Shown here one piece after another: positions 53,109 to 64,000 of a stretch of 64,000 nucleotides of DNA (within the stretch, counting starts at the first letter, position 1; each line of letters opens with the position of its first letter). The stretch is from contig QVRM01001462.1 of the NCBI GenBank assembly GCA_003439945.1, positions 278,501 through 342,500 of the forward strand, given 5' to 3'. Origin of the DNA: Dermanyssus gallinae (taxonomy: Eukaryota > Arthropoda > Arachnida > Mesostigmata > Dermanyssidae). Below the pieces are notes generated by a model, which was given only the letters and a program-made list of their open reading frames with translations, did not search any database and had not been told where the DNA came from. The position numbers and the translations under genes are program-made.

Positions 53109-54737
53109 GTGTGTAAGAATCGTCACATATTACTTGAATCAAATTAATACAGACAAAATTTACCACCCTAGGTACATTAATATTTGTATTAAGGCAACTG
53201 ACACACAGACACCTACGCAGAACTACTACGGCAGTAAGGTCCAGAAGCCAGCTTCCGGCGGTCGGGATGTTCTACGTATTTTACGTTACAGCTACTGTAC
53301 AACTAACCTGGCCGGGTGCCGCGTTACGCGTCCGGTCGTGTGACGACACCGCGATGCCATCCGACGACGGGCGTCCAACGTAAGCACATGGAAACAACGC
53401 AACGACGATGATGATGTACACCATGTGTCGTATGTTGCACGGTACACAATAAAGGTGTATGCATCTTTGAACACGTATAACACGTAGAACTAGACCGCTG
53501 TTTGGGCATGTCTCGGTGAGCAACGTCCGTCCCGGTCGGTCCGGCGGTGATCCGGAGTCAAGGAACAAGAGCTCGTATCGTCCTATCTAAGGTCAGCGTA
53601 ACCGTAAACTCGACTGAGGCTGCTACATCGAGCCTATGCTGCCCGTTCGAGAACCGTCATCACAGTTAATCGGATGATGAGTAGCGGACGGAACTCGGCT
53701 GCCGACTCGCACATCGGTGTCCCCCCACTTACTTTCCGTCTTGGTATTCATACTCAACGGACAAACAACAACAACAACAACACTCGAACACCACTGATTG
53801 TGCACACCACTGATTTTTTTTCTACACCACTGATGCTTGGGTTCTTCTGTCAATTTACAGTCACCAGCAGTTAATCCACTCAGCAGCAAATGCTGGACAA
53901 TCAGCTGTTGTCGCACTGTATCAACACACAGTTCGGTTGTCACGGTTTACGGTGTTGCCACCGTATGTACGGTTCGATTCATCAAACATTCAACAACATC
54001 AAACATCCACTACCACGACACCTGTTTTGCGGATCTGCGTAGTGTCCCTATTGCCTTCCAGCAACAGCGAGAGAGAGAGATCATGGATTTCTAAATGTCT
54101 CACTCGTGATCCCGTCACTCTTATACGCATGGTGTCTCTCTATTGCAGCTCTCCTGCTCTGTGTGCTCACTGTGTTTTTTTTTTTACCATATACGTGACC
54201 ACGGTGCATTTAATGACATCGACGAGCGCCTCTACTTGCCGGAACGGCTCCTGTAAGATGGTCGTCAGAGTGGCAATAATAACAAAACATTTAGCCATAT
54301 GGTGACAACATATCCTTCCCCCTCTATCTTTCTCTCTACTCTTCCTTCGTAAAAGACTACCCTTGCCATCTGGCCGGTACGTGCGCACATGACGGCGTCA
54401 CGGCGAAAGACACGTGCCCCCCCAACGTGCCAAGTCGTCGCGCACAAGACTCTTAGCCATTCCGTGTTCATCTATGTTGCCCAATAACATGTGCATTTAT
54501 ATGTATGTACATACACGCAAGGCTTGGTTATTTTTGCTTTACTACTACTACTACTACAATTCCTACTACGACGTTTCTGAATTAATAACGAGACCAATTA
54601 GTTGTATAGTTTATTTAGCTATATAATTACTTATCATCTATGGCCAAACTACGTAAACACCAAACAAAGAAACCTATTTTATTAGTTGTCCGTATAGTAC
54701 CATATTATGTATAAGTTACACATATCACAAAGTATAT
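53109..54737. other. no gene confirmed
   Basis: Moderately GC-rich unique sequence. On the plus strand an acceptor-like TTTTACGTTACAG (to 53290), an ATG in fair context (53353) and a donor-like AAC|GTAAGC (53379) bracket about 88 bp. This could be a 5' coding exon but is weak. Several short CAA, CTA and GA tracts are present. Confidence 0.35.
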
Positions 54738-54930
54738 TAGCCTAAGCCAATGTGCCTAGCGAGCGTGTATTGGAACAATCACGTGTCCGTTTTGGTAAGG
54801 CCAGGCCGAGACCACTTCAGAAATGTGCCGGAGCGGAACGGAGGCAGGGTTTCACGTTGTATGTCAGAATCTAGACGTTGTTTAGAAAAAGGACGACCAC
54901 CTGCTATCACCAGATGACACGTTTAACAAG
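54738..54930 (-). repeat. Interspersed repeat R, copy 3
   Basis: Reverse complement of part of copy 1 (4955-5270), from CCAATGTGCCTAG at the left to GCTATCACCAGATGAC at the right. It contains the segment around GGAACGGAGGCAG that copy 2 lacks. Its far end, the CTCGCGTT part, is missing. Confidence 0.75.
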
Positions 54931-55430
54931 TTTAATGCATTGCATAGTACTGCCAAGCAGTGTGGCATGTACAATAAAATTACTGATCCACTCCGAGCCC
55001 TTTCACTATTTCGTTGGAAAGGTATTAAAAGACTGGTATTTCTCACTATCTTCTCAATTGCGAAGAAATACTGTTGTGTAATAATTGGACTCACAGCGGA
55101 TGTCCCGAATTGGAACGGGTGCGCGGCCACCCTAATCCAGTCGACACTTGCTTTACACTAGGTTTATGTCACCAAGGTTACATTAAATACAATTGCGAAT
55201 TAACATAAGCAACCGTTGCAATGAAAATGGTAAACCCCGTTGTTGGCACTAAAAGGACAATAACCACGTATGATCGGTATGTGCGATAATTGTGTACTGC
55301 ACTAACAAATATCGCCAGCAGCAGAACAGTAACCCTGCGGCTGAAACCGTCGGAGCGACCAACGGCGTTTTTTAATTAATTAGGAAATCAATTATACTCA
55401 TACTTTTTACCATCTTCGTTCCAACTGCGA
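54931..55430. other. no gene seen
   Basis: Unique sequence without recognisable features. Confidence 0.45.
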
Positions 55431-55560
55431 CTGTGTCGGTGTAGTCTGGGAAGCTAGGGCACAATACGCTACTGTTTTCTGATCTGCTTGATTGTAGGTT
55501 CGAGTGGGGATCTATCTATTTTTGTGCACGGCTTAACGACATGGGCGTGCTTTACAGGTC
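55431..55560 (+). repeat. tRNA-like sequence, possible SINE head (weak)
   Basis: GTCGGTGTAGTCTGGGAAGC resembles a tRNA 5' half with A-box, and GTAGGTTCGAGTGG about 58 bases later resembles a B-box. The T-arm pairing is poor, so it is not a functional tRNA gene. No other copy is seen in the window. Confidence 0.3.
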
Positions 55561-58299
55561 ACGTTGATCATTCACGTTGCGAGGTGAGCCCATACGTATA
55601 TTTATGCAAGAGTTGATAATGTTACAACGCCGCCAGAAGATGCCACTGTGCGCCGTTATGTCGATAACGATCTCAAAGTTAGCATATAGTCGAAGCACAG
55701 TGACGCGTTACCGTTTTCCAACAAAGGTAGCATATTTTTTTTAAAGTGGGATAGCAGACAACTAGAATCAATCGCGTATTATACATATAGAATCATGTTG
55801 TCTTAGATACTCAGTCCGAGAGCTAAAAGTGCATTGACATCTTTTGTCTAAACATGTCAGAAGTGTATATGTAGCTTATTAGAAAATTGAATAAACTCAC
55901 TTTGATGGCATACTTCTGGGATCTGTGCTTTTCTATTCTAGAATATTTGTTCTGGTAATATATTCAGTGCATGCTAATTGACCTCTACACCTTTGATCTC
56001 AGTTGGTATTTTGCCTTCATATAGGTCTGAGCGCAATCATTAAAAGCTCTTTCCGACCGTCGACACGTCGGGGGTGTACGTGTCCTTGTGTAAACTCTAC
56101 GGGTCACTACCCACAGTCTTTGTACCTCCGTATTCTAGCGTTCATCGATACTCAGTGGGGTTCTGTGCCGGTTTTTGGACTTTGCGTTTTATCATTTCAC
56201 ACTAACACAAGAAGTTCTTGTTTAGGAAGCGTACATGTATGTAACATTTCTGAAATGAAAATGTAACATTTCCGAACAAAGCCGGAGAAGTTCCACAAAT
56301 TGAACTCTGGAACTGGAAATAGCTTGAAGACATATGCAGCATACGAGCCTATATTGTCTTTGTCATATCGTCCTTCAATTGTAAAGATATTGTAAACATA
56401 AGATACAGTAACAACTAAAAGCTCGCGAAGAAGGGAATGTGGCAAGATGCAAGGCTACATCATGTTTTTAAGGTGGATATCTGTTACATCGTGTTCTCAA
56501 GCCCTGACGAATAAATGGTTAACTCATGTGTTGATTTTATTTATTTATTCCTGCATTCGTTACTTGAAAAATATGTCCATTTAAATTTAGCTGTAAGAAG
56601 ATATGGTGGCGGCGTTATGATTTCATATGTTACAACGGTTAGTGTGACTTTGCTCGACATGCCAATAGCTGATTTTATGCACCGCCTTTTTTGTGTATGT
56701 ACAGTTTACAGAGGTTAGAATTCAGTTCATACTGGTCAATTTATTATACCAAATAGCGCAGCGGATACTACACGTGCGCATATTTTATTAATTTAATTAT
56801 TAATGGCCGTCAGATTCACAAGGAGCGAGTCCTGGGGCATTTTGATTATAGATTGTGCCAAACCCGAACCTACAACTCAGACCATCGAAGGCTGAACTAT
56901 ATTCATCACAGCATTCAGTAGTTCAGTTTTGTATCTACGTACACCGCTTTTAAAATATATGGCCACATATATATACATTTTAAATTCCAGCAAGTACACT
57001 ATGTATAAATATGTATTTGTTCATGCACGCACACACATAACCATGTAAACTTGCTTTATCGTGGATTAATATTAAATAACATAATCTAAAGTTATAGCTA
57101 AAAACTGAATAATTCAAAGCCATATAAACAAGCCCCAACACAAATAAGAAGTAGCTTGAAACAAATAGGATAAAAGGATAATGTTTTATTTCTTCTACGT
57201 CGTTTACCCGTGATTCAGCTAAAAACTTAGCGATTTAAGGCTCAATTTGCACAAGTCATTGTCACCAACATTTCATTAAAATAGTTTGCCATAAAATAGA
57301 AGCAGGCATCCTTGTGTCCATTAAAGTGATTACTTCTGTTCAGAATATAATTTGTTTTTGTTTTCTTAATAACGTATGTTTTGTTCATATAATAACGCAT
57401 AGACTAATTGCAAGCATTTTGAAATTAGAAAGTCTAAAGATAATGCTTATTCGATCAGTAAGACAATGTTTGTACCACTAGATTAGACGTCGCTATATGT
57501 AGCTTTATTTGTAGTTTTCGACGAATATTCGTAGTTTTCCTGCCAACATTCTCTAAATATTCGATACGGTTTCCCGATACGAATGATACTATCGCTTAGT
57601 TAAGTACCTGCACCGTGGTCCAATAGTAATATGCACCTGCACAGCTTAGCCTGGGCTTTTGAGACTGCTACATAATAATTAGGCTCTCGAAGACGCAACC
57701 TGTGGCCCTGATTGGCATACACAAAACAATTATTTCTGCCTAGTCTACATAGTCTATAATATCAGCGTAAGCTACAAAGAACACAATTATTGCTGAAATA
57801 AGCGTGTAAATTCACAATTATGTTTATTTCACTCAAATTGAGTATAATATACATTTCAAAATGTATCTTCATGAAGCTCTATCTTCTTCACGCTTCCGAC
57901 GATAAGCGTGTAAATGCGCAGTTTCGAACATATATGTATATGATCAAATTACTACACAAGGGCTTGCGGGAAGTCGAGCTTGCTCTCGAGGCAGCCCTCT
58001 AGTCTCTCGAATACTAGTGGCACGACAATGAACTTGTTGGCGAGCTGAACATACTCATATTTGTTAGCCTCGCGTCCCAGGCAAGCGCCCACTTCTCTTC
58101 TTTTTATAAAAAAAGTGCATCTTTGGCGTGTCGACGCAACACTACTAAGTGACAATTTTTGCGCACGTTGTAGCGTGCGTGAATTTCTTCATCTGGGGTT
58201 ATATGGCTAATGAGAAGGCACATAACAAAACGAACACATAAGGTTGAAATAAGTTGGCAATGTAAACTAGAAGAGAATAACCATAAAATTGCTGTGATA
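55561..58299. other. no gene seen
   Basis: AT-rich unique sequence, unusually free of microsatellites for this window. Open frames here are short and unsupported. Confidence 0.5.
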
Positions 58300-58409
58300 T
58301 AGAGGCTGTCTACAATAGAGGCTGCATCTCCCCTGCAGACAGTCTCTATGAAGCACAGTTTCTATAACAAATGCTCAGACAGCGCCATCTGTCACAGAGA
58401 CTGTGCTTC
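58300..58409 (+). other. Two tandem hairpins
   Basis: Hairpin 1 (58300-58348) pairs TAGAGGCTGTCT with AGACAGTCTCTA over 12 positions, one of them G-U. Hairpin 2 (58350-58409) pairs GAAGCACAGTTTCT with AGAGACTGTGCTTC over 14 positions and has an inner GACAG/CTGTC stem. Both share an AGAG(A/G)CTGT element. The size of the second fits a small-RNA precursor, but expression is unknown. Confidence 0.4.
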
Positions 58410-61390
58410 GTGTCGATCACCCGTGATTTTCTTCATTGGTCTTGTGATATCCTCAATGATGTTATCAGTCCCCACCTTGACTGGGTTTTATGTATCCAGG
58501 GCAACAGTAACAAAACAGTAACTTCTTAATAACTCGAGCTATTTTCTCCGTTTTGTCGAGTCTGCGTGTTCTGCGACTCCATCAAGCCCAACTGACCTGT
58601 GGCAAAGGTACAGTGACACCGCAATGCAGAATACTGTAATGTCCTAGGCCGAGCTCCTGCCGTTAGACCATAAGGGAAGAGTGATCAAGTTTCGTCACTA
58701 TATCTGGATTTTTAGGACAACTTAATCGATGTAGTCCATCAGGGTCAAATCAATCAGCACACGATGAACATGCTGATAATTATTATTTACTCAGTTCGTT
58801 TAGTAAAGAGAAAAGCAAACGTGCAAATGAGCACTTTTTTGGGCTCATATGCGTCAGTTCGTTTACTGATGAGTCATAGGTTTTCCATTGCGATATGCAT
58901 ATAAGAATATGCTTTAAGTACTTTAAAATGTTTACTCCTTTTTATTATTATTATTATTATTATTTATGGGGCAGGGCAATACAATTGTGAGGTGCGAATG
59001 TGCATCCTCGTTATTTCATATTATTATTGTCACGTGTCTGGAATTTATCTTAACGCAGTGGACTCATGTAGTAGAAGCGCAGAAAAGAACGCGTATGTAT
59101 TTTCATTCATTTTCATTTGAGGCATCGGCAGATACGAGAAGATCTTCGGAGTAATTCCGAGTATCACAACAATGCATGCAGGCACAATTGCGGCCATTGT
59201 GTGCAGCTAATGTCAATGCACATCTGCGCGGGTGTTCGCGTACACTATAGTAGTGATGGTTGCCATTGCCGTAGTAGTGCAAATGACAGAAATAGCAGAA
59301 GTAGGTGGGATGCGGGTGCGCTGTTAAGACAGCAGACAGCAGTTCTGAAGGGAATGAAAAGACACGGGACGCTGCGCTGAAGCGAATTCGGTTCCAGCTT
59401 GTTAGTTGGTGGCCGTAGAGAAAAAAAACGCCGTCGCCGCAGAAACAATGACCGTGGCCGGTCAGAAAAACGGAGAAAAGTGTCTCTGCTCTATGCGCCT
59501 CTGTCTGTGGGTCTGTGAAGCGAACACAACAGTCAAACAGGCGAATAGAGAGGACCCCGCGTTACGTTTCAAACAGTCGATCCTTTATCCATGACATAGA
59601 CCACGTTGTTGATTATTCCTACCCGGATGGACGTTCAGTTCACGAAGGTCTCGTGGAAGTTGGTGGCGAAGGTTCCAACTTTAACAGAGTCTAAGTGCTA
59701 GCCGAATAGCGAACCTCTTTCGGAAGGTGTCTATGTGAGTTTCGTTTGAATTCAATGAATTCAAAGGCCCGATACGATCAATCACTTGCCAAACACACAG
59801 TATGTAGCTAAAAAAATTCTTCACACAAAACAAAAAGAGTTCGAGAAGATTAACGTGTTAGACAATAGAATAGTTATCTCAGCTCTCGACAAAATAATAA
59901 TTGAAATAAACCACGCTGCTCACTTATTCAAATAGCCTAGAAGGAAATCAAGTGTAGAATTAACAAATTAGAACAACCTTTATTCGCAGGACTAACGGGG
60001 TGTCTATTAAGACTATTAAGTGTATTAAGATTTACTCAAAGGTATCTCACTTGTGTGTTGTGTGACTGTATGCTCACGCAATTTACAGTGGCACCACGAT
60101 CGGCATCAAATCTGGCTTGAGGTGAAGAAGGATTTTCAGTGCTTCTCATGCATCTATCGAATGCAACTAGTTGGTATCTAAGACCGTTTAGCGGGGAAGT
60201 GGCAATGAAATTCGGACATAAATCAACAGAGAAAAAAAGTGCAATAGTAGTATTTACGGGAAAAATAAAGGGTATCCGTGCAAATTACGATACATCAAAG
60301 TGTGTATATGACACCATCGGGTAAAAATCGCTTAAGCATGAGAGTGACCTATGGAAACAACTGTTACTAGAACATGCCTTGCAAAAGCAAAGCAAAAAGA
60401 ATTACCGTAAAAACAGATGAGACTATGATGATCATGTAATCGGGACAAGGGATCTACTCACAAAGGATTTATTTGAGAGTATTTTTGCATTCGCCGCTGT
60501 ATTTGTTATCTACTGTTATGTTTTTGCTCCAATCGCATAGTAAGCTCGATACGAGACAAAGAGTAGCAGATAGAAGTGCATACAATGTAGAGTCAATTAT
60601 TTTATAAGAAATATGTAAACATTGCAAAATTGTAAAGAGGCAAATTCAAGTTTCAGACGAAACAAAATTTTGCAGTCATTGTAAGCTAGTTCACTAGGTC
60701 TGTCATTGCCACAGACACATATTCTCCACATGTACTTTGTGAAATGTACACGTTGCACGGGTACATGAAAGTACCCGATGCAACAAGGTGTGGAAAAGCA
60801 CAATACGCATTGGATCAAGAAATTGGCGAAGTCCTTAAATGTACGCATAGCCCACAAACGCTGTAAAATTTAAGGACGGCAAATGATGTTCAAAACCCAG
60901 TTAGGAATGTACATACTGTGTAGTAAATAAATAGGATTATTTGTTTTGTGCTAAATGATGTAAAGTAACGGATTGAGACGAAACGTAATGTGGCGACATA
61001 ATCTAGTGCACTAATCATGGTTTTCAGTTACCGCGGTGTCGTCAGTTCACTCCCTCTTCTAAATAGATTTTCTGAGCGATGCTCATTGAGAAGGGCTTAT
61101 AAGCCAAATCACTTAGAGTCGGTGACTATGCTGCCACAAGGACTGTTGGTTATAATCATTATCAGTTGTATTACTACTACGTAGGCTTGGGGCCAATTCG
61201 GCCAACGGTTTTGCAGCCGCGTAGTTGGCAGAAAGAGATATGAGAACCGGGATATTGATCCGAAAAAAAACAGAGTTTCGAGAACCACTGGTTGGACAGT
61301 AATAACATCAGCTGACCGGATTTCTTTAACTTTCCAGTCCCGGCGTTTAGCTGGATAACACCAAGAGCATCAGGATGACAAAAACCCCAC
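58410..61390. other. no gene seen; small inverted repeat at 60753-60783
   Basis: Unique sequence with a (TTA)n tract at about 58943-58965. A short hairpin TTGCACGGGTAC / GTACCCGATGCAA lies at 60753-60783. 59100-59600 is somewhat GC-richer with open frames of 60-87 codons but no domain. Confidence 0.5.
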
Positions 61391-61411
61391 AATATATATA
61401 TATATATATAT
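61391..61411. repeat. (TA)n microsatellite
   Basis: About ten TA units. Confidence 0.95.
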
Positions 61412-62070
61412 TCAAAATCGATCGACAATAGTGGGCTGTGTGGGACTCAGGGCGTTGAGCCGCCGCTTTAGGCGTCTTAAACTTACTATACTAATAACGT
61501 CGGCGTCACAGAAAAAGTTCGCGCGGGCAGTTACACTGGACAACTGGCGCATTGTCTAGCACTTTTGGTACCGTTCCTACAGAGTTCTTTCCTGCCCAAA
61601 GTATGTGCAGTGCTCTGGCGATGATTCACCGCTCCAGTATGTGTCATGGAGGACGCAGATAGCGCTTGGCGTTTTGCCAGATCAATACTAATACTTTCCT
61701 AGAAGCAAGCGTGACCAGTCATGATTTGGTAGGCCACCTCTCCTTCCTGTCTCTTGTACCAGAACCTGAGGTACGGTATTATAATTTGTATCGCGGTGTA
61801 TGTTCTAGCGGGTAATTTTTATTATGATTTTATTACAATACTTTTCTCGAGCCTTTGCGTCCCCTGGCGCCTCGGCATTCGTATTGCCGTGGTTTAATGG
61901 TGTTCTCTCTAGGCTTAAATGCAGTAGGCGTCTTTTTTCACTGACTACCAGATCCAATAGCACTATCCTTCTCGGAATCATCATGACAACTATCGACACA
62001 ATGCCATATGACCAAAGTGCGAGTTCTACGACCTCCTAAAATGTGGCCCAAATATCCGGAGATACTTTTT
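61412..62070. other. no gene seen
   Basis: Unique sequence. Frames at 61805-62039 overlap on both strands and may include 3' sequence of the adjacent LINE. Confidence 0.45.
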
Positions 62071-62850
62071 CTATACATACGTATATGTATATATAACACA
62101 AATACGATAAGCTAAGTGTCTGCATATATACATAATACCTAGGTTTATACTAGGATCAATGTCAATTTGCACACTTTGAGAGCGTTTAAACCGCAGGCGC
62201 CTCAGGAACCTGTCTTGAACGTCTTCTACTAGTTTTCTATATTTTGCCAGATAGGGCTCCATCTGAATATTAAAGATATTTGACGTTAGGTGCCAAGTAC
62301 TTTTTTATGTACAAGTCAAAAATCGTGTACGGTAAGCAAGATAAACATCCACCTTGAGGCACACCAGAAAATGTAGGATATGGCACCAATTTTTGCTGAA
62401 AAGTCACGGTCGCTAAAAAAATGCCCTCGCCCATAGCATTGTACGAATGTGAATACCTAAACGTTCCAATTCGCGGAGCAGGGCGGAGTCAAGCAAGCCG
62501 TCTAGAATTAGGAAATTATTTTAATGGTTTTTGAAGCCAAATTATGCAGCATATTAGAGAGCATTGCGGAACAGGCCAGTAGTCCTCAGTATTCGTTTTT
62601 GAGTCCTTCTTATGGACAAGAATATAACTGATTCGAAAAATATCGGGCACAGCGCCGTCGGGTTAAAATCTTTCAAAGATGAGTCTCAGTGGCTCGCCTC
62701 GAAATAATAATAACTAATAACGAGGAGGAATGTTTTCAGACGTAAGGCTAGGTTTTGTCTTCAGGCCGGACAGAAGTTAACATATTGCATACTCAGAGAA
62801 GATAACCAAGTCATCTTGATGTAAAATGTAGCGTAAGTTATTTATTAGTA
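62071..62850 (-). pseudogene. Degenerate non-LTR reverse transcriptase
   Basis: Minus-strand translation in shifting frames from about 62850 gives a weak SGLKTKP segment and then PLRLIFERF, PDGAVPDIFRISYILVHKK (the G-x-x-P-x-x-W/F-x-x-S-x-V-x-P-x-K-K block) and LLDSALLRELERLGIH. Then comes GVPQGGCLS (the GVPQGS box, near 62360) and, after a jump, YLAKYRKLVEDVQDRFLRRLRF (the C-terminal VQ-x-x-FLRR motif). The FADD palm box between the last two is missing, which points to an internal deletion. Many stops and frameshifts. The FLRR block resembles that of the LINE at 15378. An old, dead copy. Confidence 0.65.
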
Positions 62851-63928
62851 AAATATTCGTACTGGACGCAGAGAACGGGGTAAAAGTTTAGCTTTTGATG
62901 AGTTCGTAGCGGTCACCGTAGGACCTGATATGATGAAGGAACAAAATCAGTACCGTTTAGTAAATTATCGGCGTTGCCAGCGAGAGTCCTTACTATTCAG
63001 TCTGGATTCAAGCAAAATACTTTGTCTAGTCACAAAAAGCTATCCCAGTGTGCACTATCTAAACAGTATCTAAATGGCTCGCAATAAGCCCGTCTATCAC
63101 AGGACATTTTTAATTTAATTCATGTCAGCGGTCAGACGAAGATCACGAACAAACCTAGACGCATGGGTAGGCAAGTGATTAAGCCGAGTTGGCCCGATTT
63201 TCTAAACAGCAAGCCCAATATTTCGACTCTATAAAGTCAGTTTGTATAATTTGAGAGCCGGCCAATTTTTGTGAGGTGAGAGTACTCTCCGACCAATATA
63301 ACCGAGTAGTGAAATTCGACAGCAAGTTTTTAGTTAGTTTAAAATTGCTACTAGGTTTACTTTAAACTCATTAACATAACAAATGTATACTACTATTACT
63401 AAAGACAATCATACAAAATAATAATCAAAACATTATTTAAGATCTTATATAACGTAAACTCCCTAATATAATATTATATATTAAAGACAAACTTTAATTG
63501 CATCGGCAATTGGCTGTATGAATCCTACAAAAGCAATATACTATGATAAAACTTGTAATTTGTTTAACAGAAAATATTCTTTAAATCGAAGTAAATGCAA
63601 TTAAATCGCTTGAATTATTCAAGAGGATCTACCAATCGTAGGTTAATGTAATTAACTGTGTTCAACCTGCCCCCGATAAAGTCATGTTGATTGATGTCCA
63701 CTGTGTCAATTGCAAAAAAAATTGGTTTTCAAAGTGGTCAAGCAAGAGGTTTAAATATATTACAAACTATGTTACACTATGCGGTAGGTCTGAGCCTCGT
63801 AATGCGGTCTATTTTGCCCTTTTTGAAAGCCAACGTACAACTCAAGAAACAAATTAGAATCTATTCAAGAAAATAAACATATGAACAATTATGTAAAAAT
63901 TTATTTTCAGACTACTAGATAGGGGTGG
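62851..63928. other. no gene seen
   Basis: AT-rich sequence. A 58-codon plus-strand frame from 63683 is unsupported. Upstream LINE sequence may extend into this stretch but is not recognisable. Confidence 0.45.
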
Positions 63929-63940
63929 TATATATATATA

Positions 63941-63976
<36 letters not shown>
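63929..63976. repeat. (TA)n microsatellite at window end
   Basis: TA units interrupted once by TTCA near 63941. Confidence 0.95.
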
Positions 63977-63980
<4 letters not shown>

Positions 63981-64000
63981 CATACAATGTATCCTTTCAC

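Noticed and set aside
53290..53379. 5' coding exon between acceptor-like and donor-like sites
   Set aside because: The signals are plausible but short, and no partner exon or domain was found. Kept only as a remark in the stretch description.

Overview
The window is animal nuclear DNA, AT-rich and gene-poor. Mariner and Tc1 transposons, CR1/Jockey-type non-LTR fragments, tRNA-derived SINEs, spliceosomal-looking signals and dozens of (TA)n arrays suggest an arthropod. A mite or other chelicerate is plausible, but nothing proves the taxon. I found no convincing complete host protein gene, no rRNA, no functional tRNA gene and no CRISPR. Almost all recognisable content is mobile DNA and simple repeats.

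Layout. 0-10 kb: a triplicated CAA-rich repeat, two copies of SINE family A, a 77-bp mariner-derived MITE, two pairs of interspersed repeats (R and D) whose partners lie elsewhere in the window, and a decayed transposase (9.2-9.9 kb). 10-21 kb: two non-LTR reverse-transcriptase 3' fragments (15.4 and 19.3-20.3 kb) and a complete mariner (16617-17929) whose 353-codon transposase is intact with its DD34D triad. 21.6-26.5 kb: two back-to-back long-inverted-repeat (foldback) elements, a decayed mariner of a second family and a non-LTR fragment. 28-36.7 kb: a third SINE A, a CAA array of about 280 bp, a TTA array, and a Tc1-like element with long IR/DR termini but a transposase that lost its C-terminal catalytic part. 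38-46 kb: two further SINE types, a 33-bp minisatellite, a 1,060-bp near-perfect palindrome bounded by TA (42587-43646), and a decayed mariner of a third family. 46-62 kb: mostly unique sequence with a promoter-like purine-rich block, a third copy of repeat R, and a pair of tandem hairpins. 62-63 kb: a degenerate non-LTR reverse transcriptase.

How it fits together. All three mariners, the Tc1-like element and the foldback elements target or are bounded by TA, and nearly all sit inside or against (TA)n arrays. The most unusual content is the foldback family. Three palindromic elements share core motifs, have arms of about 430-530 bp and encode no recognisable transposase. They are probably non-autonomous TA-targeting elements, and if transcribed they would form long double-stranded RNA. 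The intact mariner is the only coding sequence I consider potentially functional.
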